Assembly (NCBI GenBank): GCA_016719815.1 | Contig: JADJYK010000006.1 | Span: 207,506-271,505, forward strand | DNA length: 64,000 bases | Reading direction: 5' to 3' | DNA from: Chitinophagaceae bacterium | Lineage (GTDB): Bacteria > Bacteroidota > Bacteroidia > Chitinophagales > Chitinophagaceae | The notes under the pieces: model-generated | Databases searched by the model: none | Told to the model about the DNA's origin: nothing | Seen by the model: the letters and a program-made list of their open reading frames with translations, nothing else | In this document: positions 20,697 to 30,288 of the stretch, in pieces | Numbering within the stretch: position 1 is the first letter of the stretch | Layout of the letters: every line of letters starts with the position of its first letter | Translations under genes and position numbers: made by a program

Positions 20697-21800
20697 TTAG
20701 TAAATGATCACTTTTTTACCCTGTATGGCGTACTTAAATCCAAACGAAAACTCCAAAGCTTCAAGAGCCTGCTGCAGTGATTCGCTGGTGAAAGTTCCAT
20801 ACATAGAAAGCTCTTTTACGCTTTCATTCCTGAATTCAAACTCCACATCAAACCATCTCTCCATCTTTTGGGCAACCTCTGCGAATGATTCGTCTTTGAA
20901 GGACAGCCAGTTCTTAACCCAAGCTGCTTCTACAGATACCGAATCATTATTCTGATATGTCAATGGTTTAATCGCAACAAATACTTTCCGGGCACGAACA
21001 GGTTCTGCCACATTTCGTTCCTTTTTTAAAGGCTGATAGGAAATATTTTCAACAAGCAATTTTTCATTGGGCCTTAGTACCCATTTTTCGCCCCGGTTTT
21101 TTACCAACACTTCCACACTGCCTTTTATAAGGCTGGTTTCTACCATTTTATCGGTCGGGTAGCACCTTACATTGAATTGTGTACCAATTACTTTTACATC
21201 TATTGCGTTGGTATGTATAATAAATGGCTTTTCCGGATTCTTTGCTACGTCAAAAAAGGCTTCTCCCGTCAGGTAAACCTCCCTCTTTGCTCCGCCAAAG
21301 TCTTTGCCATAATCCAGTTTACTGCCAGCATTCAGCCAAACAGTGGAACCATCCAAAAGCTGTATTCGTGTACGGTTACCATTCCGGGTGCTTATCTCAT
21401 TCTTAATTTCTTTCTCTGCAATTATTACCGGCGTATTAACAGATGCCTGCCGGGGCCAAAAAAAGAATGCGGCAACAACCGCCAAAAGTGAAAATACCGG
21501 TACCAGTAGCTTTCTTGAAGAATACCACGGACGTTTTGCTTCAATTTCCTGCTCGTAAGTATCGAAATCACAGCCATTTTTCTTCATCCTGTCTATATGT
21601 GCAAGAAAAGTAGCTTCGAGAAAATCTTCATCCCGGGCAGGAGATGTGTTCCATATATGTGTAAGAGATTGAATTAATATTTCATAAGAAGGATTGTCGG
21701 CAATCAACAAAGAAAGTTCCTCCAGTTCAGAACTGGTAGCTTCGCCCATCAATTTTCGGGTAATAAGGGTCAATATTCTGTCTTCATCAGATTGGAACAT
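20697..21800 (-). CDS. FecR-family anti-sigma factor
   Basis: A 367-residue inner-membrane protein. Residues 1-85 form the cytoplasmic sigma-binding part (LITRKLMGEATSSELEEL). One membrane segment lies at about 93-112 (LLVPVFSLLAVVAAFFFW). The FecR domain has RIQLLDGSTVWLNAGS, REVYLTGEAFFDVAKNPEKPF and VIGTQFNVRCYP. A C-terminal DUF4974 domain, related to STN, follows (SFAEVAQKMERWFDVEFEF to KVIIY). It holds the upstream sigma factor inactive until the STN domain of the downstream SusC signals substrate. It sits between sigma and susC in the same orientation, the standard order, and its frame is intact. Confidence 0.94.
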   Translation of the reverse strand: MFQSDEDRILTLITRKLMGEATSSELEELSLLIADNPSYEILIQSLTHIWNTSPARDEDFLEATFLAHIDRMKKNGCDFDTYEQEIEAKRPWYSSRKLLVPVFSLLAVVAAFFFWPRQASVNTPVIIAEKEIKNEISTRNGNRTRIQLLDGSTVWLNAGSKLDYGKDFGGAKREVYLTGEAFFDVAKNPEKPFIIHTNAIDVKVIGTQFNVRCYPTDKMVETSLIKGSVEVLVKNRGEKWVLRPNEKLLVENISYQPLKKERNVAEPVRARKVFVAIKPLTYQNNDSVSVEAAWVKNWLSFKDESFAEVAQKMERWFDVEFEFRNESVKELSMYGTFTSESLQQALEALEFSFGFKYAIQGKKVIIY

Positions 21801-21848
21801 ATCAATTCAGAAAGAGCTCTAAATCACTGTTGTTCCCCTAAAGAATTG

Positions 21849-22358
21849 TTAACTTTTTTTTCTGACAAAATATTTTATTGCGGAAATGATCTTCTTATTT
21901 GCAATAACAAGCTGATTATCAATTGTTTTAACGCTAATCTCGAGAAGCTCGGCTATTTCTGAATACCTGAGCTTATCTTCTTTTGCAAGTTTGTAGATTA
22001 TTTTACAGCGGGTCGGAAGTTCATTTATGGCTTCCTGAACCTTTTTTTCCAGTTCAGACCCGTTCAATATTTCCTCAGGATTGCCATAATCGGAAATGAA
22101 CTCAACCTGGAGTTCATCGAGAGAGAAAGGACTAAACCGGTTTTCCTGTTTTAGCTTTTTCAGGGAGGCATTTTTGGCACTGGTAAACAGGTAGAGCCGC
22201 AAATTAGCCACTTCCATCAGTTTTAACCGCCTCACCCATACTTCCATCAGCACATCAGAAGCTATTTCTTCGGCAAGCTGTCTTGATTTTACTATAGAAA
22301 AAGCAAAATTTTGAATGGAAGGAAAAAGGCAATGAAATAATTTCTTATATGCCGCCAC
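21849..22358 (-). CDS. ECF RNA polymerase sigma factor (FecI-like)
   Basis: An extracytoplasmic-function sigma-70 factor that directs RNA polymerase to the susC promoter. Region 2 has FAFSIVKSRQLAEEIASDVLMEVWVRR. Region 4 has INELPTRCKIIYKLAKEDKLRYSEIAELLEISVKTIDNQL, including the helix-turn-helix. The stated start is the GTG at 22358. The frame stays open upstream without an ATG and encodes CNIAELQQQIAVFED, which looks like the true family N-terminus. Translation therefore probably starts further upstream (about 22400-22480) at a non-ATG codon, or an indel hides the start. It opens the sigma/anti-sigma/SusCD cascade. Confidence 0.9.
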   Translation of the reverse strand: MAAYKKLFHCLFPSIQNFAFSIVKSRQLAEEIASDVLMEVWVRRLKLMEVANLRLYLFTSAKNASLKKLKQENRFSPFSLDELQVEFISDYGNPEEILNGSELEKKVQEAINELPTRCKIIYKLAKEDKLRYSEIAELLEISVKTIDNQLVIANKKIISAIKYFVRKKS

Positions 22359-22517
22359 ATCTTCAAAGACGGCAATTTGCTGTTGCAGTTCAGCAATATT
22401 GCAGTTAGTATCGCAAAAAACGGTTCCCCATTTAGCAATCGATAGTGATAAGCAAATGTAGCCTTTTTCAGAAAAGTTACCAGATGATATATATCAACCT
22501 TTTACTACCTTAACCGC

Positions 22518-23780
22518 ATGAATGAGCATGTGCCACTGGCAGAACGAATAAGACCCGTACATATTGATGAAGTGGCCGGACAAGAACACCTGCTGGGCAA
22601 AGGAAGCATTTTGCGGAAAACCCTTGAACAGGGCAAAATTCCTTCTATCATCTTTTGGGGTCCACCGGGCACCGGTAAAACCACCATCGCAAATATCATT
22701 GCGAATACACTGAATACTCCATTTTTTCAGATAAGTGCCATCAATGCCGGAGTAAAAGACATAAGAGAGATAATAGAAAAAGCAAAAGAGCACCAGGGAG
22801 CGGTATTATTTATAGATGAGATACACAGGTTTAATAAATCGCAACAGGATGCACTGCTCGGTGCTGTTGAAAAAGGGATCATTACACTGATTGGTGCCAC
22901 TACTGAAAACCCTTCATTTGAAGTAAACAGCGCCTTACTAAGCCGCTGCCAGGTATATGTGCTAAAACCTTTAAGCGAACAAAACCTGGTAAGCCTTCTT
23001 AAGAAAGCCATTAGTTCAGATGAGTTTTTGAGAAGTAAGAAAATCGAACTAAAACAGACAGAAGCTATTATTAATTTATCGGGTGGCGATGCAAGAAAAC
23101 TATTAAACCTTCTGGAAATTGTTTGCGATTCAACCGAAAATACTGTTACAATTACAGATGAGTTTGTAATGAAAGTTGCACAACAGAAAATTGCATTGTA
23201 TGACAAAAGCGGTGAGCAGCATTACGATATCATATCAGCATTTATTAAATCAATCCGCGGCAGCGATCCAAATGCTGCCGTGTACTGGCTTGCCCGCATG
23301 ATAGAAGGAGGAGAAGATGTGAAATTTATTGCAAGAAGAATGGTGATACTTGCCAGTGAAGATATTGGCAATGCCAATCCTACGGCCCTTGTGCTGGCAA
23401 ATGCAGTATTTGATGCTGTAAATAAAATAGGTTATCCCGAATCAAGAATTATCCTGTCACAATGCTGTACCTATCTTGCTGCAAGTCCAAAAAGCAATGC
23501 AGCCTGTGCAGCCATTGATATGGCCCAGGAAATGGTTATGACAAAAGGCGATTTACCTGTACCATTGCATATCCGCAATGCCCCCACCCTCCTTATGAAA
23601 AATCTCGACTATGGAAAGAATTATGAATACTCCCATAGTTACGAAAACAATTTTTCACCACAGGAATATCTGCCAAAAGAAATTGCAGGAACAACATTTT
23701 ACAATCCGGGAAAAAATGCCCGTGAAGAAGAATTGCGTAAACAACTGAAAAATCTCTGGAAAAACAAGTACAATTATTAA
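22518..23780 (+). CDS. rarA: Replication-associated recombination protein A (MgsA/RarA)
   Basis: A 420-residue AAA+ ATPase acting at stalled replication forks. The motifs are the N-terminal PLAERIRPVHIDEVAGQEHLL, Walker A WGPPGTGKTT, Walker B VLFIDEIHRF, sensor 1 GATTENPSFEVNSALLSRC and sensor 2 GGDARKLLNLLE. The C-terminal tetramerisation part is marked by DPNAAVYWLARMIEGGED and the family-typical YLPKEIAGTTFYNPG. The frame is intact. It is transcribed away from the PUL and followed after 7 bases by a GNAT gene. Confidence 0.96.
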   Translation: MNEHVPLAERIRPVHIDEVAGQEHLLGKGSILRKTLEQGKIPSIIFWGPPGTGKTTIANIIANTLNTPFFQISAINAGVKDIREIIEKAKEHQGAVLFIDEIHRFNKSQQDALLGAVEKGIITLIGATTENPSFEVNSALLSRCQVYVLKPLSEQNLVSLLKKAISSDEFLRSKKIELKQTEAIINLSGGDARKLLNLLEIVCDSTENTVTITDEFVMKVAQQKIALYDKSGEQHYDIISAFIKSIRGSDPNAAVYWLARMIEGGEDVKFIARRMVILASEDIGNANPTALVLANAVFDAVNKIGYPESRIILSQCCTYLAASPKSNAACAAIDMAQEMVMTKGDLPVPLHIRNAPTLLMKNLDYGKNYEYSHSYENNFSPQEYLPKEIAGTTFYNPGKNAREEELRKQLKNLWKNKYNY

Positions 23781-23787
23781 AAGAAAA

Positions 23788-24228
23788 ATGAACTGGGTAA
23801 TAAAAAAATTTGATGCCCTTACGGCAAAAGAACTGTATGCAATACTGCAATTGCGCAGTGAAGTGTTTGTGGTAGAACAGAATTGTATTTTCCAGGACAT
23901 GGACAATAAAGACCAGTACTCGCATCACATTATGTGCTGGCACGAAGGGCAACTGGTTGCGACAGCCAGGCTGGTTCCGGCAGGAATATCCTATAAAGCC
24001 CCTTCTATTGGAAGAGTAGTATCATCAAAAGCCGTAAGGGGAAATGGTACCGGACAAGAACTGATGAAAATTGCGATTGATGAAATGCGTAAACTCTATG
24101 GCAACACAGCCATTAAAATTGGTGCACAGTTTTATCTAAAAAAATTCTATTCATCCTTGGGGTTTGAGCAAACCAGTGAAATATACCTGGAAGATGGAAT
24201 TGAGCATATTGAAATGGTTATGAGATGA
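23788..24228 (+). CDS. GNAT-family N-acetyltransferase (ElaA-like)
   Basis: A 146-residue protein of the ElaA branch of the GNAT superfamily. The diagnostic N-terminus is LYAILQLRSEVFVVEQNCIFQDMD. It is followed by HHIMCW, ATARLVPAG, the acetyl-CoA-binding stretch IGRVVSSKAVRGNGTGQELM, and QFYLKKFYSSLGFEQTSE. The substrate is unknown for most members. It is probably co-transcribed with rarA. Confidence 0.9.
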   Translation: MNWVIKKFDALTAKELYAILQLRSEVFVVEQNCIFQDMDNKDQYSHHIMCWHEGQLVATARLVPAGISYKAPSIGRVVSSKAVRGNGTGQELMKIAIDEMRKLYGNTAIKIGAQFYLKKFYSSLGFEQTSEIYLEDGIEHIEMVMR

Positions 24229-24370
24229 TATTACCGTAAATCCCCCTCGTAAATCAACCTTTTACACCTTCTTTTTTCAATGTTTCCTGTGGTTTAGCCT
24301 ATTAGTTTCTTTTGCATTTTCTACTTTAGCCAAGAAATCCAATAGTAGAAAAACCAGAAATCTGATACCA

Positions 24371-25324
24371 ATGAGATCAAGTTTACCTTTTATACGAAGT
24401 GTAATACTCCTATGCAGCATATTCCTGTTTACACTGCATTCAAAATCACAATCAATAACAAGCGGCGATGGAAAATTTGAAGTAGGTCTTGGGCTTGGCT
24501 CCATGTTTTTCCTTGGAGATTTGGGAGGAAGTGCCGGAGTTGGCAAGACATTTATTAAAGACCTCGATCTGCCCCTCACCAAATTAAATAAAGGTATTTA
24601 TATTAACTACTACCCGGTAGAGTGGGCAAGTTTGCGTATAGCAGGAAACCTGGGCTATGTGGAAGGTGATGATGCACAGGCCCCCGATAAAGGGGGAGCA
24701 GAAATGGACCGAAGAGAAAGAGGCCTCAATTTCAGATCGAAAATAAGTGAAGCATATATAGCTGCTGAGTTGTACCCTACCTGGTTTTTTGAAAAATATG
24801 ATGGCCTGAAAGGAAAACTTAGACCTTATGTGCTTGGAGGTGTGGGTATCTATCATTTTAACCCAGAAGCAAAAGATGTCGACGGCAGTTGGGTAAAGTT
24901 GGCGCCTCTTAGACTGGAAGGTCAGGGGTTTCCGCAATATCCAGACAGTAAGCCTTATAAACTAACACAAGCCAATGTGCTTATGGGCTTTGGCTTTAAA
25001 TACTATGTAAAAGAAAGAATGTATATCGGCCTCGAAATATTGCACCGTAAACTGTTTACCGATTATGTAGATGATGTAAGCCACGACTATTATGTTGATC
25101 CGATTCATTTTGACCAAAATCTTCCTGCTGCTGATGCTGTAGTTGCCCGAAGGCTTTATTACAGGGGATACTATACTTTCCCTGCTTCAATGCCCTACCC
25201 CGAATTTGCCGAAAGAGGCGACCCTAAACAGAACGATGCATATTTCTCCACCATCTTCAGACTTGGTTGGCGAATAAATAATGATGAAAGAACCAAGCAA
25301 CTAAGATGCCCGGTATTTTATTAA
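24371..25324 (+). CDS. Secreted beta-barrel-like protein (DUF6089 type)
   Basis: A 317-residue protein with a signal peptide (ILLCSIFLFTLHSKSQS) and alternating amphipathic strands typical of a small outer-membrane barrel: FEVGLGLGSMFFLGDLGG, KGIYINYYPVEWASLRIAG, RPYVLGGVGIYHFNP, KYYVKERMYIGLEILHRKLFTDYVDDVS. The GLGSMFFLGDLGG start and the DYVDDVS segment recall the DUF6089 group of Bacteroidota. No enzymatic motif is visible. It is intact and sits upstream of a small secreted protein that may share its transcript. Confidence 0.7.
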   Translation: MRSSLPFIRSVILLCSIFLFTLHSKSQSITSGDGKFEVGLGLGSMFFLGDLGGSAGVGKTFIKDLDLPLTKLNKGIYINYYPVEWASLRIAGNLGYVEGDDAQAPDKGGAEMDRRERGLNFRSKISEAYIAAELYPTWFFEKYDGLKGKLRPYVLGGVGIYHFNPEAKDVDGSWVKLAPLRLEGQGFPQYPDSKPYKLTQANVLMGFGFKYYVKERMYIGLEILHRKLFTDYVDDVSHDYYVDPIHFDQNLPAADAVVARRLYYRGYYTFPASMPYPEFAERGDPKQNDAYFSTIFRLGWRINNDERTKQLRCPVFY

Positions 25325-25352
25325 TAAGCTAACAATTTAAACCGTGCCATAT

Positions 25353-25796
25353 ATGAAAACAACCACCCATTTTCCAAGTGTAATTGCATGCGCCATTATG
25401 TCTTTTGTAATACTTGCACCTGCCCCATTACTGGCTAACATTTCTAACCCGGAAGATTCGCTGAATAAGATCATAAGCAACAATGAAGATGAGAAGCCCG
25501 CAGAAAAAGCAAAAAATAAAACTACAACAGCAATTACCGGTTTTTCATCCAGAAATAATAAAGTAGTGAACATTTATCCTGATATCATCAGGAGAACAAT
25601 GCATGTAACGGTAAAAAATATTGAGGCAAACAAGGTGAGTTTTCAGGTATTTGACAAAAAGGGGAATCTTGTTAAACTGTATGAATTGAAGCCCAAAGGC
25701 TATACAATAACTGATGGCCTTAAGCCAGGCATATATACATACCTTGTAATCGTAGATGAGGTAGAATCAGTAAAAGGTTTGTTTGAGATACGATAA
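25353..25796 (+). CDS. Small secreted protein with T9SS-like C-terminal domain
   Basis: A 147-residue protein counted from the second ATG (25353), which gives a good signal peptide (CAIMSFVILAPAPLLA); an in-frame ATG also exists at 25344. A Lys/Glu-rich linker follows. The last 75 residues resemble a type A sorting domain of type IX secretion: VNIYPDIIRRTMHVTVKN, KVSFQVFDKKGNLVK, LKPGIYTYLVIVDE and SVKGLFEIR. There is essentially no passenger domain, so the C-terminal domain may itself be the functional part. It lies 28 bases downstream of the DUF6089 gene. Confidence 0.65.
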   Translation: MKTTTHFPSVIACAIMSFVILAPAPLLANISNPEDSLNKIISNNEDEKPAEKAKNKTTTAITGFSSRNNKVVNIYPDIIRRTMHVTVKNIEANKVSFQVFDKKGNLVKLYELKPKGYTITDGLKPGIYTYLVIVDEVESVKGLFEIR

Positions 25797-26335
25797 AGTT
25801 CTTTTCAAAATATTATCTATGTTCCTGTAAGCGGCGGAGAGCTTAATAAAATCTGATACCCTGGTTGAATAAACCTAATCCGTTCTCTATTGGTACTCTC
25901 ATTAGTATAATTTTATTAAACACTCTCTGCCCTGCTTATGGGCAAAAATTGAATTTCTGCTTTCTTATAACCCTGAGCTCTTTTAATTGTCATAACTAAG
26001 AACCGTAACCCTGCCCTCGTATTTTATTTCTTAAAAAACTCCGGCAGCCGGCAGGAAAATTGTTTAAATCCGGTATCCGGGTGAAAAACCTGAGCATCTA
26101 TGATAAAGATTTTTGCAATCACTTCCTGCCAATACTTACGGTAAACTTGCCGGTTTTTTCATCTGTAACTTACTCATTGTTACCAACTAGTACAAAAAAT
26201 TTAACCCAATACTGACTTTTTTCCAAGAAAACTGCATTACCTTAGGCAAAACATCTTTTGGATACCTGACCATTAAACAGGGGCGTATGCCGAAAAGCCA
26301 TATGAGTAGGCACAACCAAAATCAACCAAATTATT
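25797..26335. other. 539-bp intergenic region with one weak terminator-like hairpin
   Basis: I see no coding frame here. A weak hairpin, CGGTAAACTTGCCG at 26139-26152 followed by six T, could terminate a short plus-strand transcript. GCCCTGCTTATGGGC near 25940 is another small inverted repeat. The region just before 26336 is the likely promoter and leader of the next gene, but no perfect TAnnTTTG box is present. Confidence 0.4.
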
Positions 26336-26758
26336 ATGGAACAAAATTCTCAGTCAAATCCACTTAATGGTTTAAACAAGCAAAAATTGTATGCCTTAAT
26401 ATTAGCCGCAGTAGGCGTGATAGCCTGTATTCTTCCCTGGTGGAAAATTTCTTTTGGAGGATTTGGTGGCTATTCAATAAACGGTTTACACGATCTGGGC
26501 TGGCTTTCATTTATCGGCTTCATCGGTGCTGGTGTATTACCATTTGTTGTAGGTGATAAAGCCAAAGAATATGAAGGACAGGAAAAACTTTATTCCTTAA
26601 TTGCTTTTGCTGCAGGCGGAGGCATCGCATTGATTCAGTTTTTGCGTCAAACAAAATTTACTTCTATTGGAATTTTCCTGGCGATAGCAGTCGGCGTTCT
26701 TGGTGTTCTTTGGATTATGGGAATTGTAAAACTTCCCGACAATAAACCAAAAGCTTAA
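26336..26758 (+). CDS. Small integral membrane protein, unknown function
   Basis: A 140-residue protein with about four hydrophobic segments: YALILAAVGVIACILPWW, LGWLSFIGFIGAGVLPFVVG, LYSLIAFAAGGGIALIQFL and IGIFLAIAVGVLGVLWIMG. The N-terminus is Asn/Gln-rich (NSQSNPLNGLNKQ) and the tail is short and basic. The pattern resembles small tetraspan proteins (DUF4190/zinc-ribbon-less type), but I cannot name the family. It stands alone on its transcript and ends at a clear terminator. Confidence 0.65.
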   Translation: MEQNSQSNPLNGLNKQKLYALILAAVGVIACILPWWKISFGGFGGYSINGLHDLGWLSFIGFIGAGVLPFVVGDKAKEYEGQEKLYSLIAFAAGGGIALIQFLRQTKFTSIGIFLAIAVGVLGVLWIMGIVKLPDNKPKA

Positions 26759-26783
26759 GCATTTCTTCAATTCATCAATAAAG

Positions 26784-26806
26784 AACCCGCCTTAGCGGGT
26801 TTTTTA
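26784..26806 (+). terminator. Rho-independent terminator
   Basis: AACCCGC (26784-26790), loop CTTA, GCGGGTT (26795-26801), then a T run. It ends the transcript of the membrane protein and lies just before the convergent gene ending at 26821. Confidence 0.9.
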
Positions 26807-26820
26807 TTTACTTTTTTATT

Positions 26821-27321
26821 TTAAAAAAGCCCCCACTCATCCTCAAACTCGTCCCGTTCAAAAGTACTTACCCACTGTCTGAACAGGATACGGAACTTAT
26901 CAATCTCATCTCTTATAACCATACCATGTGCTTTTTCAATTGCACCTTCTGCAATCATTGTAAGCATTGATGATTTTACGAACTGAGCATTCTTACGGAT
27001 GATGCAGGCATTCTCCATGCGTATCATAAACAACCCGGTTTCAGAACTCTTTATTTTTATGGCCACCTGGTAAGCATCTCCCAGCAGCATGGCTTTATGG
27101 TCTTCCCAGTATTCTTCCGGAAAACTTCCTTCGTCTGTGCTGGTGTTCATAGTTTCCAGCGCACCATTCAGCACAATCATTACCTGTTTCCACTGCTCAT
27201 ACATCGCTTTACAGGCTTCTGTGGTTGGCTTTGGTTTCCATTCCTCGCCTTCCTCATCATCACCACGAAAATCATCTTCATCTTCCCAGTTGGGCAGGCC
27301 GCTTAAATTATCAAAACCCAT
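26821..27321 (-). CDS. Conserved hypothetical acidic protein
   Basis: A 166-residue soluble protein with a very acidic N-terminus (NWEDEDDFRGDDEEGEEW) followed by an all-helical region (EACKAMYEQWKQVMIVLNGALETM, FVKSSMLTMIAEGAIEKAHGMVIRDEIDKFRILFRQW). I do not recognise a domain and see no signal peptide or membrane segment. It is convergent with the gene on the left and just downstream of uvrA on the same strand, so it may be co-transcribed with it. Confidence 0.65.
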   Translation of the reverse strand: MGFDNLSGLPNWEDEDDFRGDDEEGEEWKPKPTTEACKAMYEQWKQVMIVLNGALETMNTSTDEGSFPEEYWEDHKAMLLGDAYQVAIKIKSSETGLFMIRMENACIIRKNAQFVKSSMLTMIAEGAIEKAHGMVIRDEIDKFRILFRQWVSTFERDEFEDEWGLF

Positions 27322-27338
27322 AGTTTTTGTTTTGTACG

Positions 27339-27365
27339 CTTGTCAGACCGGGACGGTCAGACAAG
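27339..27365. repeat. Long hairpin overlapping the uvrA stop codon
   Basis: CTTGTCAGACCG (27339-27350) and CGGTCAGACAAG (27354-27365) pair at 11 of 12 positions with a 3-nt loop. No T tract follows on the minus strand. It covers the last codons and stop of uvrA and may be a mobile or dispersed palindrome. Confidence 0.5.
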
Positions 27366-30209
27366 TTCAGGTTTCAGGTATTGTGCTGTAAAACTTTGCT
27401 TATTCTTTATTAACTCCTCCGGTGTTCCTTCAAATACAACTTTCCCTCCGCCATCACCACCTTCGGGGCCAATATCAATAACATGGTCGGCCACCTTTAT
27501 TACATCCATATTATGTTCAATCACTAATACAGTATTTCCCCGGTCCACCAGTTTATTCAGCACATCCAGCAAGTGCTTAATGTCTTCAAAGTGCAAACCG
27601 GTTGTAGGTTCATCCAGTATATAAAAGGTTTTTCCTGTATCCCGTTTCGACAGCTCGGTTGAGAGCTTAACCCGTTGCGCTTCCCCCCCGCTTAGCGTTA
27701 CCGCCGACTGCCCCAAAGTTATGTAGCCAAGCCCCACATCTTCCAGCACTTTAATTTTTCTGTAGAGATAAGGCACATTCTGAAAAAACTCGACAGCTTC
27801 TTCTACTGTCATCTCTAACACATCGGCAATAGATTTTCCTTTGTATCGAATCTCCAGTGTCTCCCGGTTATAGCGTTTACCATTACATTTTTCACAATGC
27901 ACATACACATCGGGCAGAAAGTTCATCTCTATTACCCGCATACCGCCGCCTTCACACACATCGCAGCGACCGTTCTTCACATTAAATGAGAAGCGTCCTG
28001 CATTGTATCCCCTGATTTTTGCCTCGGGCAGCGATGCAAACAAGGTTCTTATTTCTGTAAAGAATCCACAGTAAGTTGCAGGATTGCTTCTTGAGTACGA
28101 CCAATTGGCGACTGGTCAATTTCTATCACTTTATCAATAAGTTCCAGGCCTTTTACCGATTTGTACTCTAATGGCATTGCTTTAGAACCATATGCATGCT
28201 TAGACAGTATCGGGTACAACGTTTCATTTATTAAAGTAGACTTACCACTGCCGCTTACTCCAGTCACACAAATAAATTTGCCCAGCGGGAATTTTACATC
28301 TACGTTTTGCAGGTTGTTTCCCTTTGCACCTTTAAGTTCTAAAAACTTGCCATTGCCTTTCCTTCTTTCTGCAGGCACTTCTATCTTTCTGTGGCCATTC
28401 AGGTATCCCGATGTTAATGTATCCAGTTTCAATAATTGAGCAGGCTCACCTTGTGCCACAATTCTTCCGCCATGATAACCTGCCTTCGGCCCGATGTCTA
28501 TCAAATGGTCAGCGGCTAGCATAATATCCTTATCATGCTCCACCACCAGCACACTATTACCAATGTCCCTAAGATTTTTCAATGCCTCAATCAGCCGGTG
28601 ATTATCCCGTTGGTGCAAGCCAATTGATGGCTCATCAAGAATATAAGTAATGCCCTGCAGTTGCGAACCTATCTGTGTTGCAAGTCTGATCCGTTGCGAT
28701 TCGCCTCCGCTTAACGTTTTAGAAGGCCTGTTCAATGAAAGATAAGTAAGCCCGACATCCAGCAAAAACTGTAATCTTTCCCTTATCTCTTTTAAAACAT
28801 CTTTTGCAATCGCCTTTTTGCTTATTATCAAGCATCAGTTCAATACCATCAAACCAGGCTGCCAGGTTATCAAGATTCATATTACCCAGTTCGGCAACAT
28901 TTCTTCCGTTAACCTTAAACCAAAGACTTTCTTTTTTAAGCCGGGCTCCACCACAACTCTCGCAGGGTTTTATGGTCATATAATCTTCCGTCCACTCCCT
29001 TATTGCTTCACTGTAAGGATTGGCAAACCAGCGATACAGCATATTTATCACTCCTTCAAAGGGTGCAGAAGGGTCGAACTTGGCATTTTCAAAATCTGCT
29101 TCAGCCTGTTCACCATCTTCATTTCCATACAACATTACATTCAGTTGTTTGGCCGGCAATTTTCCTACCGGAACAGTTAATGAAATCTTATGTTTCTTCG
29201 CTGCTTCTTTCGCCTGGCGAAAAACCCAGGCATCCCTTTCTTCCCCAAGGGGTGCAATACCACCTTCGCTGATGCTTAAAGAAGAATCGGTAATAACGGC
29301 CTCCATATTAATCTGGTGCTTTGTGCCTAAGCCTTTGCATGAAGGACAGGCACCATAAGGAGAGTTAAATGAAAACGCATTAGGCGAAGGTTCTTCGTAG
29401 CTGATACCAGTATCTTCACACATCAGCAACTTTGAGTACTGAACAAATTTTGAATCATCAACCAACAGAAACATCAAATCTTTCCCCAATTTCAACGTTT
29501 GCTGCACACTCTGACTAAGCCTTGCTTTTAAATCATCAGCAACCTGCAGCCTGTCAACAACAAGCTCTATATCATGGATAGCATACCTGTCCACATGCAT
29601 TTTGGGAACGATATCCTTTATCTCTCCATCCACCCTTACTTTTAAAAACCCTTTTTTGCGTATATCTTCAAACAACTCACGGTAATGCCCTTTTCGTCCA
29701 CGAATCAATGGGGCAAGCAATACAATTTTCTTATTCTTATACTTCGTAAAGATATTCTCCACTATTTCTTCTTCACTCCATTTCACCATTCGCTTGCCTG
29801 TATTGTACGAATATGCCTCACCTATTCTTGCAAAAAGCAGACGAAGGAAATCATATATCTCTGTAACCGTTCCAACTGTAGAACGGGGATTTTTATTTGT
29901 TGTTTTTTGCTCAATAGAAATTACTGGCGAAAGCCCGGTTATTTTATCAACATCAGGACGTTCCATATCGCCAATAAACTGGCGGGCATAAGCTCCGAAT
30001 GTTTCCATGTAACGGCGCTGTCCTTCAGAGTAGATGGTATCGAAGGCAAGCGATGACTTTCCGCTGCCGCTGATTCCGGTAATAACGACCAATTTATTTT
30101 TGGGAATGGAGATGTCTATATTCTTCAGATTATGCACCCTAGCCCCGAACACTTCTATCTGTTCTTGCCCCTGAGCTGTGTTTTCTGTATTTCTGATTCC
30201 AGTTGCCAT
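27357..30209 (-). CDS. uvrA: Excinuclease ABC subunit A (two frameshifts)
   Basis: The DNA-damage sensor of nucleotide excision repair, about 950 residues. The start is the ATG at 30209 (MATGIRNTENTAQ); the upstream in-frame start at 30233 is less likely. Features in order are Walker A ITGISGSGKSSLAFDTIYSEGQ, a zinc finger CPSCKGLGT, a zinc finger (CESCGGARL), the first signature KTLSGGESQRIRLATQIG, the second Walker A VTGVSGSGKSTLIN, the third zinc module CDVCEGGG...CEKC and the final signature LSGGEAQRVKLSTEL. Breaks occur at about 28818 (extra G) and 28093 (CC reduced to C, where RTPRSNPATYCGFFTEIR is expected). Both fall in highly conserved sequence, so sequencing error is the best explanation. 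Confidence 0.95.
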
Positions 30210-30288
30210 AACGACGAACGAAGATAAGTACAAAGCTTATCGTTTTTTTGCACTATTTTGTAAAACAATCAACAACCCGTTAACGTAT

